A stretch of DNA of 64,000 bases from Sipunculus nudus (Eukaryota; Annelida; Sipuncula; Golfingiida; Sipunculidae): assembly GCA_026874595.1 (NCBI GenBank), contig CM049314.1:33736229-33800228 (forward strand), in the 5' to 3' direction. Both the position numbers and the translations under genes were made by a program. Shown here one piece after another: positions 24,890 through 38,287 of this stretch. Every line of letters starts with the position of its first letter. Within the stretch, counting starts at the first letter, position 1. Under the pieces are notes generated by a model, which was not told the DNA's origin, ran no database searches, and was given only the letters and a program-made list of their open reading frames with translations.

Positions 24890-26766
24890 AAATTTTTTTT
24901 GGCCTTATTCATATTTCTTTATATACCCACAACGATTCAGTCATTTTATCAATTACTGTTTTTCAGGAAATAGCTTTATTAATACATTTTAATTGTATCT
25001 ATGCTACATGTAAGCTGTAAGTGTAATAAAAAATCTTAGCGGTGGATCAAGGATTTTTTAAAAGTCCACGAGGATAAATGACAAAACCTAAAGCTTTAAG
25101 TTCCCAAAGTCCGGAAAAGGTGGGTCCAGGAAGCTGAAATTGGTCTGGAACTGGTGAACAAAGGTAACGGGGGTTGCAAGAGGGGACATCTGGACTTTGA
25201 AAATTCAACCATGTTGCTCTTCACATGTTTACAAATGTTAAAACATCGATTTAATCAATAATCCCTGTCTAATTGTTTAAAAGTACATACAGACATAGGC
25301 ATAATGGGTAATACTATGCAATTTATCTTAATTATGGATGAATTTTAAAGTTATAGACTTACATGCAAATAAAAAAAATTATTAATGAAGCCCATTATAG
25401 AAATCAGTTTTCATGAATTTCTTAACATGTTAAGTGGGAAATAGGCCTAATTATACTTTCATTGAAAATCATATATGTGGACTTCCATCTCTTACCTATA
25501 AACAATGAACATATATTTATAGAGGTCTTTTGTTTAAACAATCTGTAAGTATATATATTTTAAATTTTCTTTGGACATAGCCCATTTAAAATGAAGCATT
25601 TCGTTTATGTCACATTTTATGAAAATTTGATGGTAATTTGCAGATTTCCAGGTCTATATAGGTATATATTCTCCAAGTTGAAGGAAGTCCTACATAAAGT
25701 GTTACAATTATATTACATATATAATTTATATTTATTACTAAATGCCGGAACAATTGCAAATGTTCTGGTAGGTCCATCAGTCAATGCCGGAAAATAGCTG
25801 CCATAGATGTGTCCTGCAGTGTCAGTGTGCATGCTTATTGGAAGTGCCTGCACTTTAGCCTTTATGATAGGTGTATGGGTCCAGACCTATAGCAACAGCC
25901 TATTGAAAATTAAAATAATATTCGTAAAATTTATAATATCTTAATTTACATTAAATTTGTAAATTAAGGTTGTACATTACCTTGTACATGATGCAGACAC
26001 CTGTAATTTGTAAGATATATTCATGTACGTAAATGGCAATTGTAAAATAATGCGGGCTGAGGTTAAAACAGTGTACTTATATGTCTACTCTAGACACGTG
26101 CAGGTGATGAGAGGGATGGATGGTGGATCTTCGTACAAAGAGTTATGCACTCGATCCAGTCCTTACAACTTTATACTGTAACATTCTTGCCCTTTGACCT
26201 GGACCTCAGTTGGCCATGCAGGGGTGGGGCATCAACACTGATTGACAGTCAATATAGAGATGCCCCATAACCAATCATAATGCAGGGTTTTTACCCTGCC
26301 TTCTGTAGCCTGTATTTAAGGGAGAAAAACTCAGAAACTCATCCTTTTTTTGGACCAGACAAGTGGGCCCAATAGAAGGGTGGCCTCTCCGGCCAGCCAG
26401 GGTATAGCTTCTTTTTCACCTTTGGGTTGGTTTTACGACAGTGTCGGCTACCCAGTCGAAGAGCCACCCACTTCCAGGGAGCAGTCTTTTTATCTAGTCT
26501 GGTAAGCATCTTTCTGTTTCATTTATAAGTTCAGATAATAATATGCAGTCCTGATAATTTGAAGGTTTAGGCTCTAAATTTTATTCCAGTTAAAAAGTGT
26601 TATTTTATCTCTTTAAATTGTGCGAGTGCATGTTGCCCAAGCCCAATTTCCTCCCAGAATAAATAAGCAGCTACAATACAATGTGATGACTTTTCAGTAC
26701 AAACAACGGTGTCCTTTCTCTAAAAAAAATTATGTCGCCTCATGTATTTATTAAATGGTGGTTTGA
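24890..26766. other. No gene seen (24.9-26.8 kb)
   Basis: Mostly AT-rich unique sequence. At 26300-26515 there is tgtatttaagg, a moderately GC-rich stretch, and a good donor-like site (ctGGTAAGCAT). This could be a promoter and 5' exon of the transposase relic that follows, but I cannot show it. Confidence 0.5.
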
Positions 26767-28140
26767 ATGGGCGGCAGACCAGAATTTGACTTTCGCAAGC
26801 CATGTCAATTCTGTAAACATTCTCCAAAACCGTTAGCTTGTGATGGAAGAGAAATTGGTGTTAATTTTTAGTGTATGGACATAGAACCTATTGAAACCAG
26901 AAAAGAAGCCGGTGTTCTTGATTGACCACATGGTAGGCATACACGATGTTTCTTCTCTTACACTGCTGGAAAGGACCTTAGAAGCGTAAGAAATCATTGG
27001 AAAGGGAGGATGCCCTGTCACTAGCAAAACACGTCTTGAAGGAACATGTGGGTTCAGTCGAATCAGTGGAGCTGAAAGCTGCACAGGTTATGGAACATTT
27101 TCCATATATGTGTCGGCCATCTTTCCAAAGGTTATGTTCGGGTCACATGGATTCCAGTGAACAAACGGCTTATGCTAACGTCCTTAAAATCCTTTCAACA
27201 ACAGCATCTTTGAGTTCATTGATACCATCTCGGTTTGTTCTAGCATCAGAAACCTGTACCAGCCAGTGTTTGATGGGTTGCTGGATCTGTTTTCCTGCTA
27301 TGTTTACTGAGACTTTGTATGAAATGGGCTTTTATGCCCCAGAGCTTAAAAAATTGATTGCTGCATCAGTACAGTGTTCCAGCAATCTGACAGGGTGTCC
27401 TCATCCAGATATTTTAGATTTATAACTGTTTATAATACAAAAGGTAGAATTGATGACCTTGGTAGAGCCAAAGAAAGCAGTTCCACAGGACAACACATAT
27501 ATAATTCTCCAAAATTTGGAAGAGCCTATTATTTCTCGGAATCAGGAAAGAAACTGAGAAATATAAGAACATGCACTCAGGACCTTGTCACCAAACAAGC
27601 TGTGATGTATGAAGATGAGCCCATGGGCTTTAAGAAATGTCCCAAGATTTTCCCCAAGGTTTCTGAGAAAGGCACCTCCTATTTGTTTGTTTGGTTTTGT
27701 GTTCCCCATGGACACTGCTATGGCTTCCACATGATTCCAGGTTCTGAGGGTCTTAAGGACCAATATGCGTCATTGTACAGTTACCTTGAGCGTCCACCTG
27801 ATGGGATATTTTATGACTCTGCATGTAACTTGCATGAATATTGTCTCAATAGAGAGTCTGGTTATTATCAAATTTAAGGGTTTCCCATGGTGCATTTCGT
27901 AGTTATGCACTCTTTTGCAGTGACACGTACAAGCCAGCAAGACTGAATGGTTTTGAAGCTGTAAATTCAGAAATATGTAAGAAGTTCAACAGCTTTATTC
28001 ACGGTATTAAATATTCTGCATGTGAGATTTCAGAGATACACCTCCTATATTTTCTGCAATTCTTCATTCATTTGTGGAATGAGCGCAAAGCTACACAGTT
28101 TCAGAGAAGGTTGTTAGTAGCACTTGCTGGGACTGAGTAA
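26767..28140 (+). pseudogene. Decayed KDZ-like DNA transposase
   Basis: Pieces of one protein run through several frames. 26767 onward reads CQFCKHSPKPLACDGREIGV, a zinc-knuckle-like start, with internal stops. 26997-27425 is open. 27400-27875 reads STGQHIYN, RAYYFSESGKKLR, KGTSYLFVWFCVPHGHCYGF and DGIFYDSACNLHEYCLNRES. 27877-28140 continues as ALFCSDTYKPARLNGFEAVN ... WNERKATQF. The D-S-A-C-x-L-x-E-Y-C-L-N-R-E core followed by a C-S-D-x-Y segment is characteristic of Kyakuja-Dileera-Zisupton transposases as I know them. There are at least two frameshifts (before 26997 and near 27873) and several stops, so it cannot be active. No terminal repeats were found. Confidence 0.62.
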
Positions 28141-29056
28141 AGATTGGCATTAAAGAAGACTGTTGATAACTGTTCTTGGTCTTTCTGTAGCTTTTCTGTG
28201 AACAAATACTTGGCAGATCATACTACTGGTAACTTTCTCATTTGTTATTAAAAAATCATTGTTCTACCAGATTAAAACTTTGCTGACAAGCTCAAGATTA
28301 TCATATGAGTAATAGTGGTCAACTGTTATTGTGGCCGACTTACATCACTGCAAGTTATCCATATTGTTCTGCATCGAAATGGATTATTTTAGTGTAATCA
28401 GGAAATAAGCTCAGCTTATGTTTTGAGCACTAGTGATAGCATTGCACGTATTGTATCTCTCATGTTTCTCCCTACATTCTCTCATGTTACATTAGGTATT
28501 CTATATTGTGATTAGGGATATGCTTTGATACATACTTGCGAATGTTGTGTAATAAAAAATCTGTATTTTAGAATTGTGGATTGGATGAAACCTAATGGAG
28601 TGATCATGCACCATTAACCTTAAACATAGGATTGTTTTGATGGTTTCCAATTTGAAATAATCTTTTAATAAGTAAGGTGGTCCTTACATTTAAAATGTGT
28701 GTAAATTATAGTAGAACGGAATATAATCAGAACACAAGTAATTGAATGCAAGATTTTGTATGGAGATTGAAATATATAGAAAAAAATTGAACATATAATA
28801 GCAAAACAGAAATATAAGATTACTAAACATTTGGAAAAATGAGACAAAATAAGGAAAAATTATAACATACAGTTACTGTTGTCGTTTTAGCATTAGAAGG
28901 CAAAAAGCATAGGAAAAATTTGTATTCTGTGGGGACCACTAGAAAATGTATATGCTTCATGTGCAAATAACAAGCTTTGAAAGTTTGAAGTATAGGTGAA
29001 ATAATATCCAGGAACTGTGCTTTGTATAAATCGTTTACATATTGTTTGAGTTTTGA

Positions 29057-29103
<47 letters not shown>

Positions 29104-30504
29104 AAAGGACCTTGGTGAAGTAGATTTCATCACTGATGTGTATAGATAACCTTCAACAAGTGTTCAAAAGTGTGGACTAACTCAACTTATATAGCAAATT
29201 CAAGGACTGCTGCTTTCGGCAATCCAAAAACATCCCTCATCTCACCTATCCTCTTCGGGCCTTCTATATCATATGGTTGCAGTCTGCTCCCTCTAGCTTG
29301 TTCCATACCAGGCTATGGTTCTGGTTATTTTCCAACCACTACAACCTGGTTCTTTTCTTTCACTTCCAACGGTTTTCCCACGTGGTTAAGGGACTTCCTA
29401 CCTTTCTCTCCAGCCTCCATGTCAACGCCACTCCGGGAGACAGTTATCATCCTCCTCCATCCTCAAGACCTGCTCTATATCCACCTCCATCTCTTGATCT
29501 TCTATTCATCCTTCTCTTCATTGAACTGTCGTTATTGGATGGAGTATATGGCCATTTTATTTTTAGAAACTGTAATCCCAACATTTTCTAGCTGATTTTT
29601 TTTTTTTTTTTTTGTGGTTAGGTCTAAACATTATAATATTTTGGACGAAAGTCGCCGTGAATTTTAGGGATGGGGGCATACCCTGCTCAGCAGTGTACAT
29701 ATAAGGATGTTAGGTTCAAAGGCCTGAATCTTTTCGGCAGTCTAAGGACCCCCCACTAAAAAAGTCAATAAATAAATATAAAGCGAGTCATGTGACATTA
29801 CAGGAGAAGTAATACATGTTATGTTCATTTATTATAAATTACCATATTTAGATACATTAATCGAAAGCTGTATTAGGCCCTATACAAATGACACAATAAA
29901 ATTCCATATATAATTCTGTTTCCCCGATACAAGTAAAAACGGTGAGGTAAACTGTGAAAAAATATCCCTTCCTGGAGTAAGTTTTGAAAATTATATCCTA
30001 TACTTAGGAATAAACTCAGTGAAAATGACCCCCGTCCGCAACAAACATCCAGGGGCGTACTGTTATCGTTCCCTGAACATGTTCCTGTTGATACTTCTGT
30101 ATCAAAGATGTTTTTATTCACGGACCCGAACACCTTAACTCCTGTTCATTGGATTTGGATACAACACCAGAGGGCAGAAGAACGATTTCAAGGCTGCCAA
30201 CAACGGCGGCAAGGAAGTGGCAATTTATACGTAAACATACTCGGAATTTACATTTTAATTTCATTGAATTATAAAACGACATTTTTTTTCTTATTCGAAA
30301 TGGAACTGTTTTCTTTGATAAACATCAATGAAATCAAACGACATACACTACTGATTGGTATTTTAAAGATACACATTTTTTGTTTATGAACAATGCATTT
30401 TTGTCGGAACATTAACATGTTCCATTTACATAACTTTTCTTTGCGAACCGGAACATATTTAGAGAACGAAGACACGCACCATGTATTATATCACATGAAA
30501 TGTA

Positions 30505-30566
<62 letters not shown>

Positions 30567-30672
30567 GTGACCGTCAGATGGTGGACCGCACAGTCAGCTC
30601 AATAGCATCAACTAAAAATCCGAAAAAAGATTGACCTGTTACCAATCGAGCAACAAAAAATTATATTACGAC
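28141..30672. other. No gene seen (28.1-30.7 kb)
   Basis: AT-rich sequence with two AT microsatellites (29059-29100 and 30505-30562). A pyrimidine-rich open stretch at 29170-29595 is open in two plus frames but shows no conserved features. Confidence 0.5.
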
Positions 30673-30678
30673 TTTATT
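30673..30678 (-). terminator. Poly(A) signal of gene A
   Basis: AATAAA on the minus strand, 50 nt after the stop codon of gene A. Genes B and C have the same hexamer 29 nt after their stops. Confidence 0.6.
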
Positions 30679-30728
30679 ACTACATCTGGCTGTTCGTGTT
30701 CTGTTTTTCATTTAGCCCTCAGCTTGTT

Positions 30729-30941
30729 TTAAATTTCACACCCCCAGATGCGAAAGTTTGGGAAGAAGGCTCCCTCCACGACAGGAGTCAGGTTTGGGCA
30801 TCCAGCCACGGGAGGCAGCACCGGTTGCCGGAAGTTACTGTGGTCCTGCATGAAGCTCTGTATCTCAAGGCCGCAGGCATGCTGTTCGTAGAAACTGTAC
30901 TCTTGTACTGCTGGTATTCTAGCATTAAACGTAACCTCGCC
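30729..30941 (-). CDS. Gene A exon 7 (C-terminal module, second half)
   Basis: 213 nt including the stop, acceptor ccatatttgcag. It encodes GEVTFNARIPAVQEYSFYEQ, HACGLEIQSFMQDHSNFRQP, PPVAGCPNLTP and a final NFRIWGCEI. The same 213-nt exon exists in gene B (50374-50586) and copy C (60712-60924). Confidence 0.88.
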   Translation of the reverse strand, partial: GEVTFNARIPAVQEYSFYEQHACGLEIQSFMQDHSNFRQPVLPPVAGCPNLTPVVEGAFFPNFRIWGCEI

Positions 30942-33900
30942 CTGCAAATATGGCATGGAACTTTTATACAATACATTCACATTGAATTATGATATTAACT
31001 TGAGTCAATCTAAACAGTTTTACAGCAAGCGACATAGGCCTATGTTTGCAGCACAGCCCGTGGTGTTCAGTCTCTCTCCATGTAGGTAATGATAAGATAA
31101 GATAAGATATGATAAGATAAGATAAGATAAGGTAAGGTAAGAAATGATAAGATAACATTTATTAGCTTTCAGTTCAACATTTGATGTTGATGACAATTCA
31201 TTAAATAAAAATAAATAAATTCCATAAAATAATACATAAAAATAACACAAAATATTGACTGTGCATTTAAAAATAAGTATGTAAAAATGATAAAACAGAT
31301 AATTCTGCAGGTAAAGCATAATTCAAAACATTAAATACATGTATCTAGAGGGTTGCGAGTTCAAAAGTTTAATACTGTATGACAAAAGAGATTTTTTAAA
31401 ACGAGTTGCAAACGAATGTTGCATCTAAGCGTTTAAAAAACTGAACTCTGAATGTAGGGGATGTGTTGTGAAGGCCATTGATTTGGTTTCACAGATTTCC
31501 TGGTGTGAGGCAAGAGAAGTACTAGTTGTTCTACAACTTCTCTTCATGATATTATTTAACTGTTTCTTTAACTTATCAGATATATTTGTAAACCAGCACT
31601 CCAGTGATTAGAGATTAAGAGACTAAAGTTTAGATTCCATATGTACGGAATGCGGTATGCGGAATTGGCATCGACTAAATAAATAAGGCGATGGGCAATG
31701 TGTATCCTGCAAAAAGAAACGCTACTTGTTGCGACTTTTGCCGGTTCTGCATGGTATCCTGGACCGACACATTTAAAATATGCATGTTGCGCTGCCGATA
31801 AATATGAATTCTCTCAACAAGATGCCGCATGCTGCATTCTGTACAAAAGGAAACTTAGCTTAATTAAAATAACAAACAAATAAATACCAAACTCTTCATT
31901 TTCTACGCTCTGTGCTTAGTGTTTCTATGCTGACATCATTAAACAGATTGCAATCAATATTTATGCAAATTGAAGTTTAAAATAGTGAAAGGAATGGCAA
32001 AACCACTCCCAAAACAGAGGTAAGTGTAGGTAACGCCATCTACTTTCAGACCTTATCAACGATTGTATAGAATCCTTTTGAAATAAAATATAAGATCATG
32101 CTGATCCATATCATCTCCAATATTTACAAGATTTTGGCTGACTATTCTTTATATCTCTACAAAATTTGTCCGAAAAGTAATTGGGTAAAGTTGCTCACAG
32201 ACAAACCTACAAATCAAGTAACCAATTTAGGGGGGAAATATGCGACCTCAGGACCGGACAGAGGTTCGATAAATCCAATATTTAGATTTACCTCGATTAA
32301 TGCTTCCGTGACTTCTATACCCACGCTGTACTCCAGAATAAAGGCGGAGCCTGCTGGGAAGAAAGGACACAACCCGTCACCTAGCAACATGTTGATCTGC
32401 TCTATGACGTCACCAGCTCGCTGAAGGAAGGCGTTGTAGTGACGTTCTTGACAGTCCTGCAATAGACGGTCATCGGCCATGAAGAAACCACTGACAGAGA
32501 TCTCCTGAACCGGCGGAACTACGTCATCTGGTACTACAGGTACATATGCAAACACAAACATATCAATATAAATAATGTTTATGGCATTTCTAATTATTAT
32601 TTTATATTATTGCCCCAAAGTTATCTATTTTTGTTTGATTACAATGCATTTTTTTCACTTCTGTTTGGATGATGAATCAATATTGAAACTTTTACATGAA
32701 ACTGCGTTGTGCCATGATCAAGAAAGACGAGAAACTCAGAAATTTTTAATTGCGAGAGAAGGTATTACGTATAAACTTATATATCGGCTATATTACATTA
32801 TATAATATCTAATTATATTACATTTTATTATATTATATTATTTCCGCTATACTATATATGATGTTATATTATAGGATATAAATTTATACTGTATTTTTTT
32901 TACAAATTGACTAGATGTCTGTATTACAGTATGGTCAACGTGTTTGAAAACATCTTCAAACCTGGTGCTGGTGTGGTTGGAATGATAGTAATGACTGGTT
33001 CTTCGGTGGTCACATGGGGAACTCCGGGCGCTGTGGTTACCGGTTGTACCTGTGTTGTTGGTGTAGGCTGGCCAGCAGTGGTCGCCACCGGCGCCTGTGT
33101 AGTTTCTTGAGCAGATGTTTGGGTTGTCGCTACTGGCGCCTGTGTAGTTTCTTGAGCAGACGGATAGGTTGTTGCCACTGGCGCCTGTGTAGTTTCTTGA
33201 GCAGATGGTTGGGTTGTCGCCACTGGCGCTTGAGTAGTTTCTTGAGCAGACGGTTTGGTTGTCGCTACTGGCGCCTGTGTAGTTTCTTGAGCAGACGGTT
33301 GGGTTGTCGCTACTGGCGTCTGTGTAGTTTCTTGAGCAGATGGATGGGTTGTCGCCACTGGCGCCGGAGTAGTTTCTTGGAAAGACGGTTTGGTTGTCTG
33401 CACTAACGCCTGTGTAGTTTCTTGAGCAGACGGATGGGTTGTCGCTACTGGCGCCTGTGTAGTTTCTTGAGCAGACGGTTGGGTTGTCGCCACTTGCGCC
33501 TGAGTAGTTTCTAATGCAGAAGGTTGGGTTGTCGCAACTGGCGCCTGAGTTGTTTCTTGGAAAGACGGTTGGGTTGTCGCCACTGGCGCCTGTGTAGTTT
33601 CTTGAGCTGACGGTTGGGTTGTCGCCACTTGCGCCTGAGTAGTTTCTAATGCAGAAGGTTGGGTTGTCGCCACTGGCGCCTGAGTAGTTTCTTGAGCAGA
33701 CGGTTGAGTGGTCGCCACTTGCGTCTGAGAAGTTTCTTGGGCAGACGGTTGGGTTGTCGCAACTGGTGACCGAGTAGTTTCTTGAGCAGGTGGTTGGGTT
33801 GTCGCAATTGACGCCTGTGTAGTTTCAGATGGTTCGGTAGTAACAACTGGCGGCTGCGTGGTTTCTGTTGGTTTAGTGGTTGTTAAAACTTCCTTCACAA

Positions 33901-36900
33901 CTGAAAAAATCAGTATTTATGGTTTTGGAAAAAAATTTACAACATTTTGCGACCTTGTCCATATTAACAGTTGAATTTACAATTCTGAATGTTGATTACT
34001 AAACCGATTTACAAATGATGGCGACTAAGTAGTGCGTCCGTAATTTTACATTTTATTTACGAAGACATGTTTTTGACCTGCATATTGTTAGATAAAAAAT
34101 ACTTGTTAGAAAAAAAAACACTTTAGGAATAATGTTTCTACACTGTCGACGAAAAGGTCAGACATCAGGTAGCTCTCATCTTGTGGTACAGATGGAAGCC
34201 ACAAGAAATCGATTGCAGATGGCGCCACCGGTCATGAGGACAAAATTGAGGAGTCCAAGATCTATAGATATGCACAATTTCAGGCCAATAATGCAAATCA
34301 ATCCTGAGAAAAGGGCATTTATTTATTTAAAAAAACCGAAGGGTAGATGGCGCCACATCTCTGGCACCCCTGAGGTGTCCACATGCAGCTTTGAGGGGCA
34401 TGACATCCATGAGGTCATCACATGCAGCCTTGAGGAAATGAAGCTGAACTGACCTTATGACCCCTGGCAGACTCAGTGTGCACTAAATAAACTCTTGATC
34501 TGTACCTGGCTGCCCTGAGTAAACTCTTGACCTGTTGCATAATCCGATATAGCTGGCAGTCTGCCAAAGCTATAAATAGACCCAGACTGACCTTTGGCCT
34601 GTTGTCAAACCTGAAACAGTTAGAAGTCTGCCAAGCTATGTATAAATACAGACACAATCTTGGCCTGTTGGTAAATCACACACTGAAAGACCTTGCAAAA
34701 AATGCTTTTTTCAAGCTGACACATGAGACTTTTTATCTAAATGATTAGAATAATAAAAGATGCAGTCCTTTCATTGTTAAAGATCCAATAATTCTGCCAA
34801 AATCATTCAAGTCAACTTGAACAAAGGCCACCTAAGAATTATTTTTGTGCAATGTTACAAATGTTATAATTGAAACAACATTTTTGTTGAAGAAGACTAT
34901 TGCAGCCTTAAATTTGATAAAGACTTACTAATGGTTACAAAAGTAACTTCATCTTTCTTTGACTCAACCAAAAATCAAATAATCCAATCTATTCTTAAAA
35001 ATTGAGAGAACTTATAAAATGCTTGTGAACACTAAAACCATTCAGCTTCAGTTTCATCCTGAAACATTTTTAAGCTGAAAGAGGCAAAAATTACAGGGTT
35101 TTTATCCATAAAATAAACAGGTCGATGAAGGTGGCAACACAAAACCTCAATTTCAAACATGACTCATGGTGCAACATTTGCACAAAACTTAATGATCCTA
35201 GCGCCTGTCGTTTTTTTTAAGACTCTAATGTTAGGGTGCTCGCTTGGCCAAATGATTAATTTCAAATTCCTGTAACTCGGCCAAAACCAATCGAACAAAC
35301 TTGAGAGCGCTTATCCCTGGGGTCGTTTTTTTTTTTTGTGAAATATTGAACAATTTGGCTCAATGATTAAGGAGCAGAGATTTTCAAGATTTTTCCCCGT
35401 AAAATATACAATGATGCAAGTGGCGACAAAGCGACAAGCTGTATCCAACAACATTTGATATGTGACTGATTTTTGTGTAAATTTTGGGGATGCTGCTGTT
35501 CATGAGAAATTATGGGTTAATGTACTGATAACCGAGGATCCCCGTACAAAAAAGGTTGATGCAGGTGGCACTACCAATACCCAAATTTCATATATGACTA
35601 ATGTGACCAACATTGGCAAAAAACCTTGTTGATGATAGCTCCAGCCGTTTCTGAGATGGCAATTTTAGTGTGCTTTTTGGACAGATGACTAGGTTCATCT
35701 TCCTGTAACTCGGCCAAATATCACCTTACTAGGGCCTTTCGAACAAACTTGAGAGGGATTATTTCTGGAATAATTTCTGTGAAATATTGGACAATTTGGC
35801 TGAACAGTTTCGGAGAAGAAGATTTTCAAAGGTTTTCAAGCTTTTCCCCCATAAAATGTAAACTGATGCATGTGGCATCGAAAAAGCTGTATCCTACAAC
35901 ATTTGATATGTGACTGATCTTTGTATAAAATTTGGGGATGCTAGCTCCAGCTGTTCCTGAGAAATTATGGGTTATTGTACTGATAACCGATGACCTCCGT
36001 ACAAAAAATGTCAATGCAGGTAGCGCCCCCAATAACTAAATTTCAGATATGACTCATTTGACCAACATTGGCATAAAAATTGGTGATGATAGCTCCAGTA
36101 TTTTCTGAGATTGAAATTTTAGTATGCTTTTTTGGACAGATGACTAGGTTCATCTTCCTGTAACTCGGCCAAAAAATCACCGAACATGAACCATTCGAAC
36201 AAACTTGAGAGGGATTATTCCTGGAATAATTTCTGTGAAATATTGGACAATTTGGCTGAATAGTTTCGAGGAAGAAGATTTTTCCCCTATAAAATATAAA
36301 AAAAAATGCAGTTAGTCAAAAAATAAGCAAAATCCGATCGAGTTTTTTTAGATGACTAATATTTTGCATAAAATTTGATGATGTCGTTTTTGAGAAAGTA
36401 TGGGTTAACGTACAGATGACGGACAACGCCTCGCCATCACATAAGCTCACAGGTTCGCTAATAAAGCAAAACTGAACTGATAGTGTTAAAGAATAATTAT
36501 AATATTGTTCCTTATAATGTCCCTTTATGTATTGTGTGGATTTCAACATCACGCAGGTATCACCTCCAAAACATTTTGAATGGTGTGCTACACATGACCA
36601 AGCTAATGTATGAGCCCTCACACATCACGTCAGCAAGAGGGTCTGCAAAAGACACCATGCCGATTTCAGTTCTGCGCGATGGGAGGGTGAGCCTGCTGCA
36701 AGGACTGTACACCAGCACTACCAGAACAGTTCCCTGAACCCGATTTTGAGCATTAAAAAACTAAGCTTTGGTTCCGTCAGCTTGTCTCTGAGGATCCCCA
36801 ATATAAGGCCAGGCCATAAAACATCGGATGTGTCATTGCTAAATATCCCAGTGTAATTTCAGAGATCTTAGAGCGAACACATGTCATTTTCCAATTCCAC

Positions 36901-38231
36901 CTTTCCCTTAACCCTTCGGTGCTCCAGGGCCCAGTTAACAGGCCAGGATGAACAGGGCCAGGATATATATAGGCCTACTGAGTGACATGTGAACAAAGAT
37001 GGATTTGCTTTGGATGCAGTCTCTTCGTTATCATTTTAACATTCAAGTTATATATTTGTTTTGCTTTGTTACCGCCTACACCTGATGACAGAAACTAAAC
37101 GAATTGTTATATGAAGCACAATGTGGATCGGACGAACATCCGTAGCCACCAAAGGTTACTAATACGTTAAATATATCTAAGAGAACATTTTAATCATCAT
37201 CCCCCACATGCACTTTGGTAGGATTCTAAGCTCCGCATGATCTGCGTAATACCCATAATATCTGGCATTCCATTTTATTTGGACATACTTAAGTCACGGT
37301 AAGTTAAAATGCATAAATTCCCAGTTTAAATACGTGTATATCAATTGTAGGTATGGGGATACTACACAAAGCAATCTCGCCACTTCTTATGTCATGGCGG
37401 TTATAAGCAGTACGGCCCATGTCTTCTTGGACCTAAATCAGAAGCGGATCCAGGGGGTCCGAACCCCCCCCCCCTTTTTTTTCATCAGAAACAACGTTTT
37501 TTTAAGGGCTTCAGACAAAATTTTGCGGCCTGGACCCCCCTTATCCAGACCTGGGGACCTTTTTTAGGGTTTTCATAGTCCACCTGGGTTGGACCCCCCC
37601 CCCCTTTTCCTAGATCCTGGATCTGCCCCTGTAAATACTAGGGCTGTGTATCGGTCCGCCTCTTTCGGTACAATACGTATTGCGATACAGTCAATTCGAT
37701 ACCGATACGTATTGACGATACGTTTAATTTTTCTTTGTATATCATTTCTAGATAAAAGTTCTGTTTCTTGTATTTTTATATGTTTTATTTTATTTTAACA
37801 TACCACGTATTTAGTATGCTATGCTCTTAAGCAGCTTAAGCTTTATGTTAAGTAAATAAACAGACCAGTTGATTTTAATTATCAAATTCTATCTGATCAA
37901 GACTAACAAAAAAGCCTTTTTCATCCTCCCCCCCCCCCCCCCCTTTATATGCACAAACACTGTTTCATTGCATTCGGTGGGGAGGTTCATAGGCTGTATT
38001 TTATATGTCATGTAATTACACTGTTTCTTTCTGTGAATATGAATCCCATAAGTCACTCTCATGTTTGTACAGGATTTGTCTCCAGGCTTTAACCATTTAT
38101 TTTACATCTATTGTCGAACGAGTAACCTTTGACCGGCTGTGTAAATAAAAAACGTTAGAGATAAAATGATTTATCATAAGCGAATAAGTTCCCTGCTCAG
38201 GTCACAGAATTGAAACATAAATATATATATA

Positions 38232-38287
<56 letters not shown>

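Noticed and set aside
29170-29595. 141-codon plus-strand frame, Ser/Phe/Pro-rich
   Set aside because: It is a pyrimidine-rich tract open in two frames at once, with no conserved motif or splice context.
34132-34452. 106-codon plus-strand frame
   Set aside because: It lies inside the gene A intron in repeat-like sequence with no conserved features.
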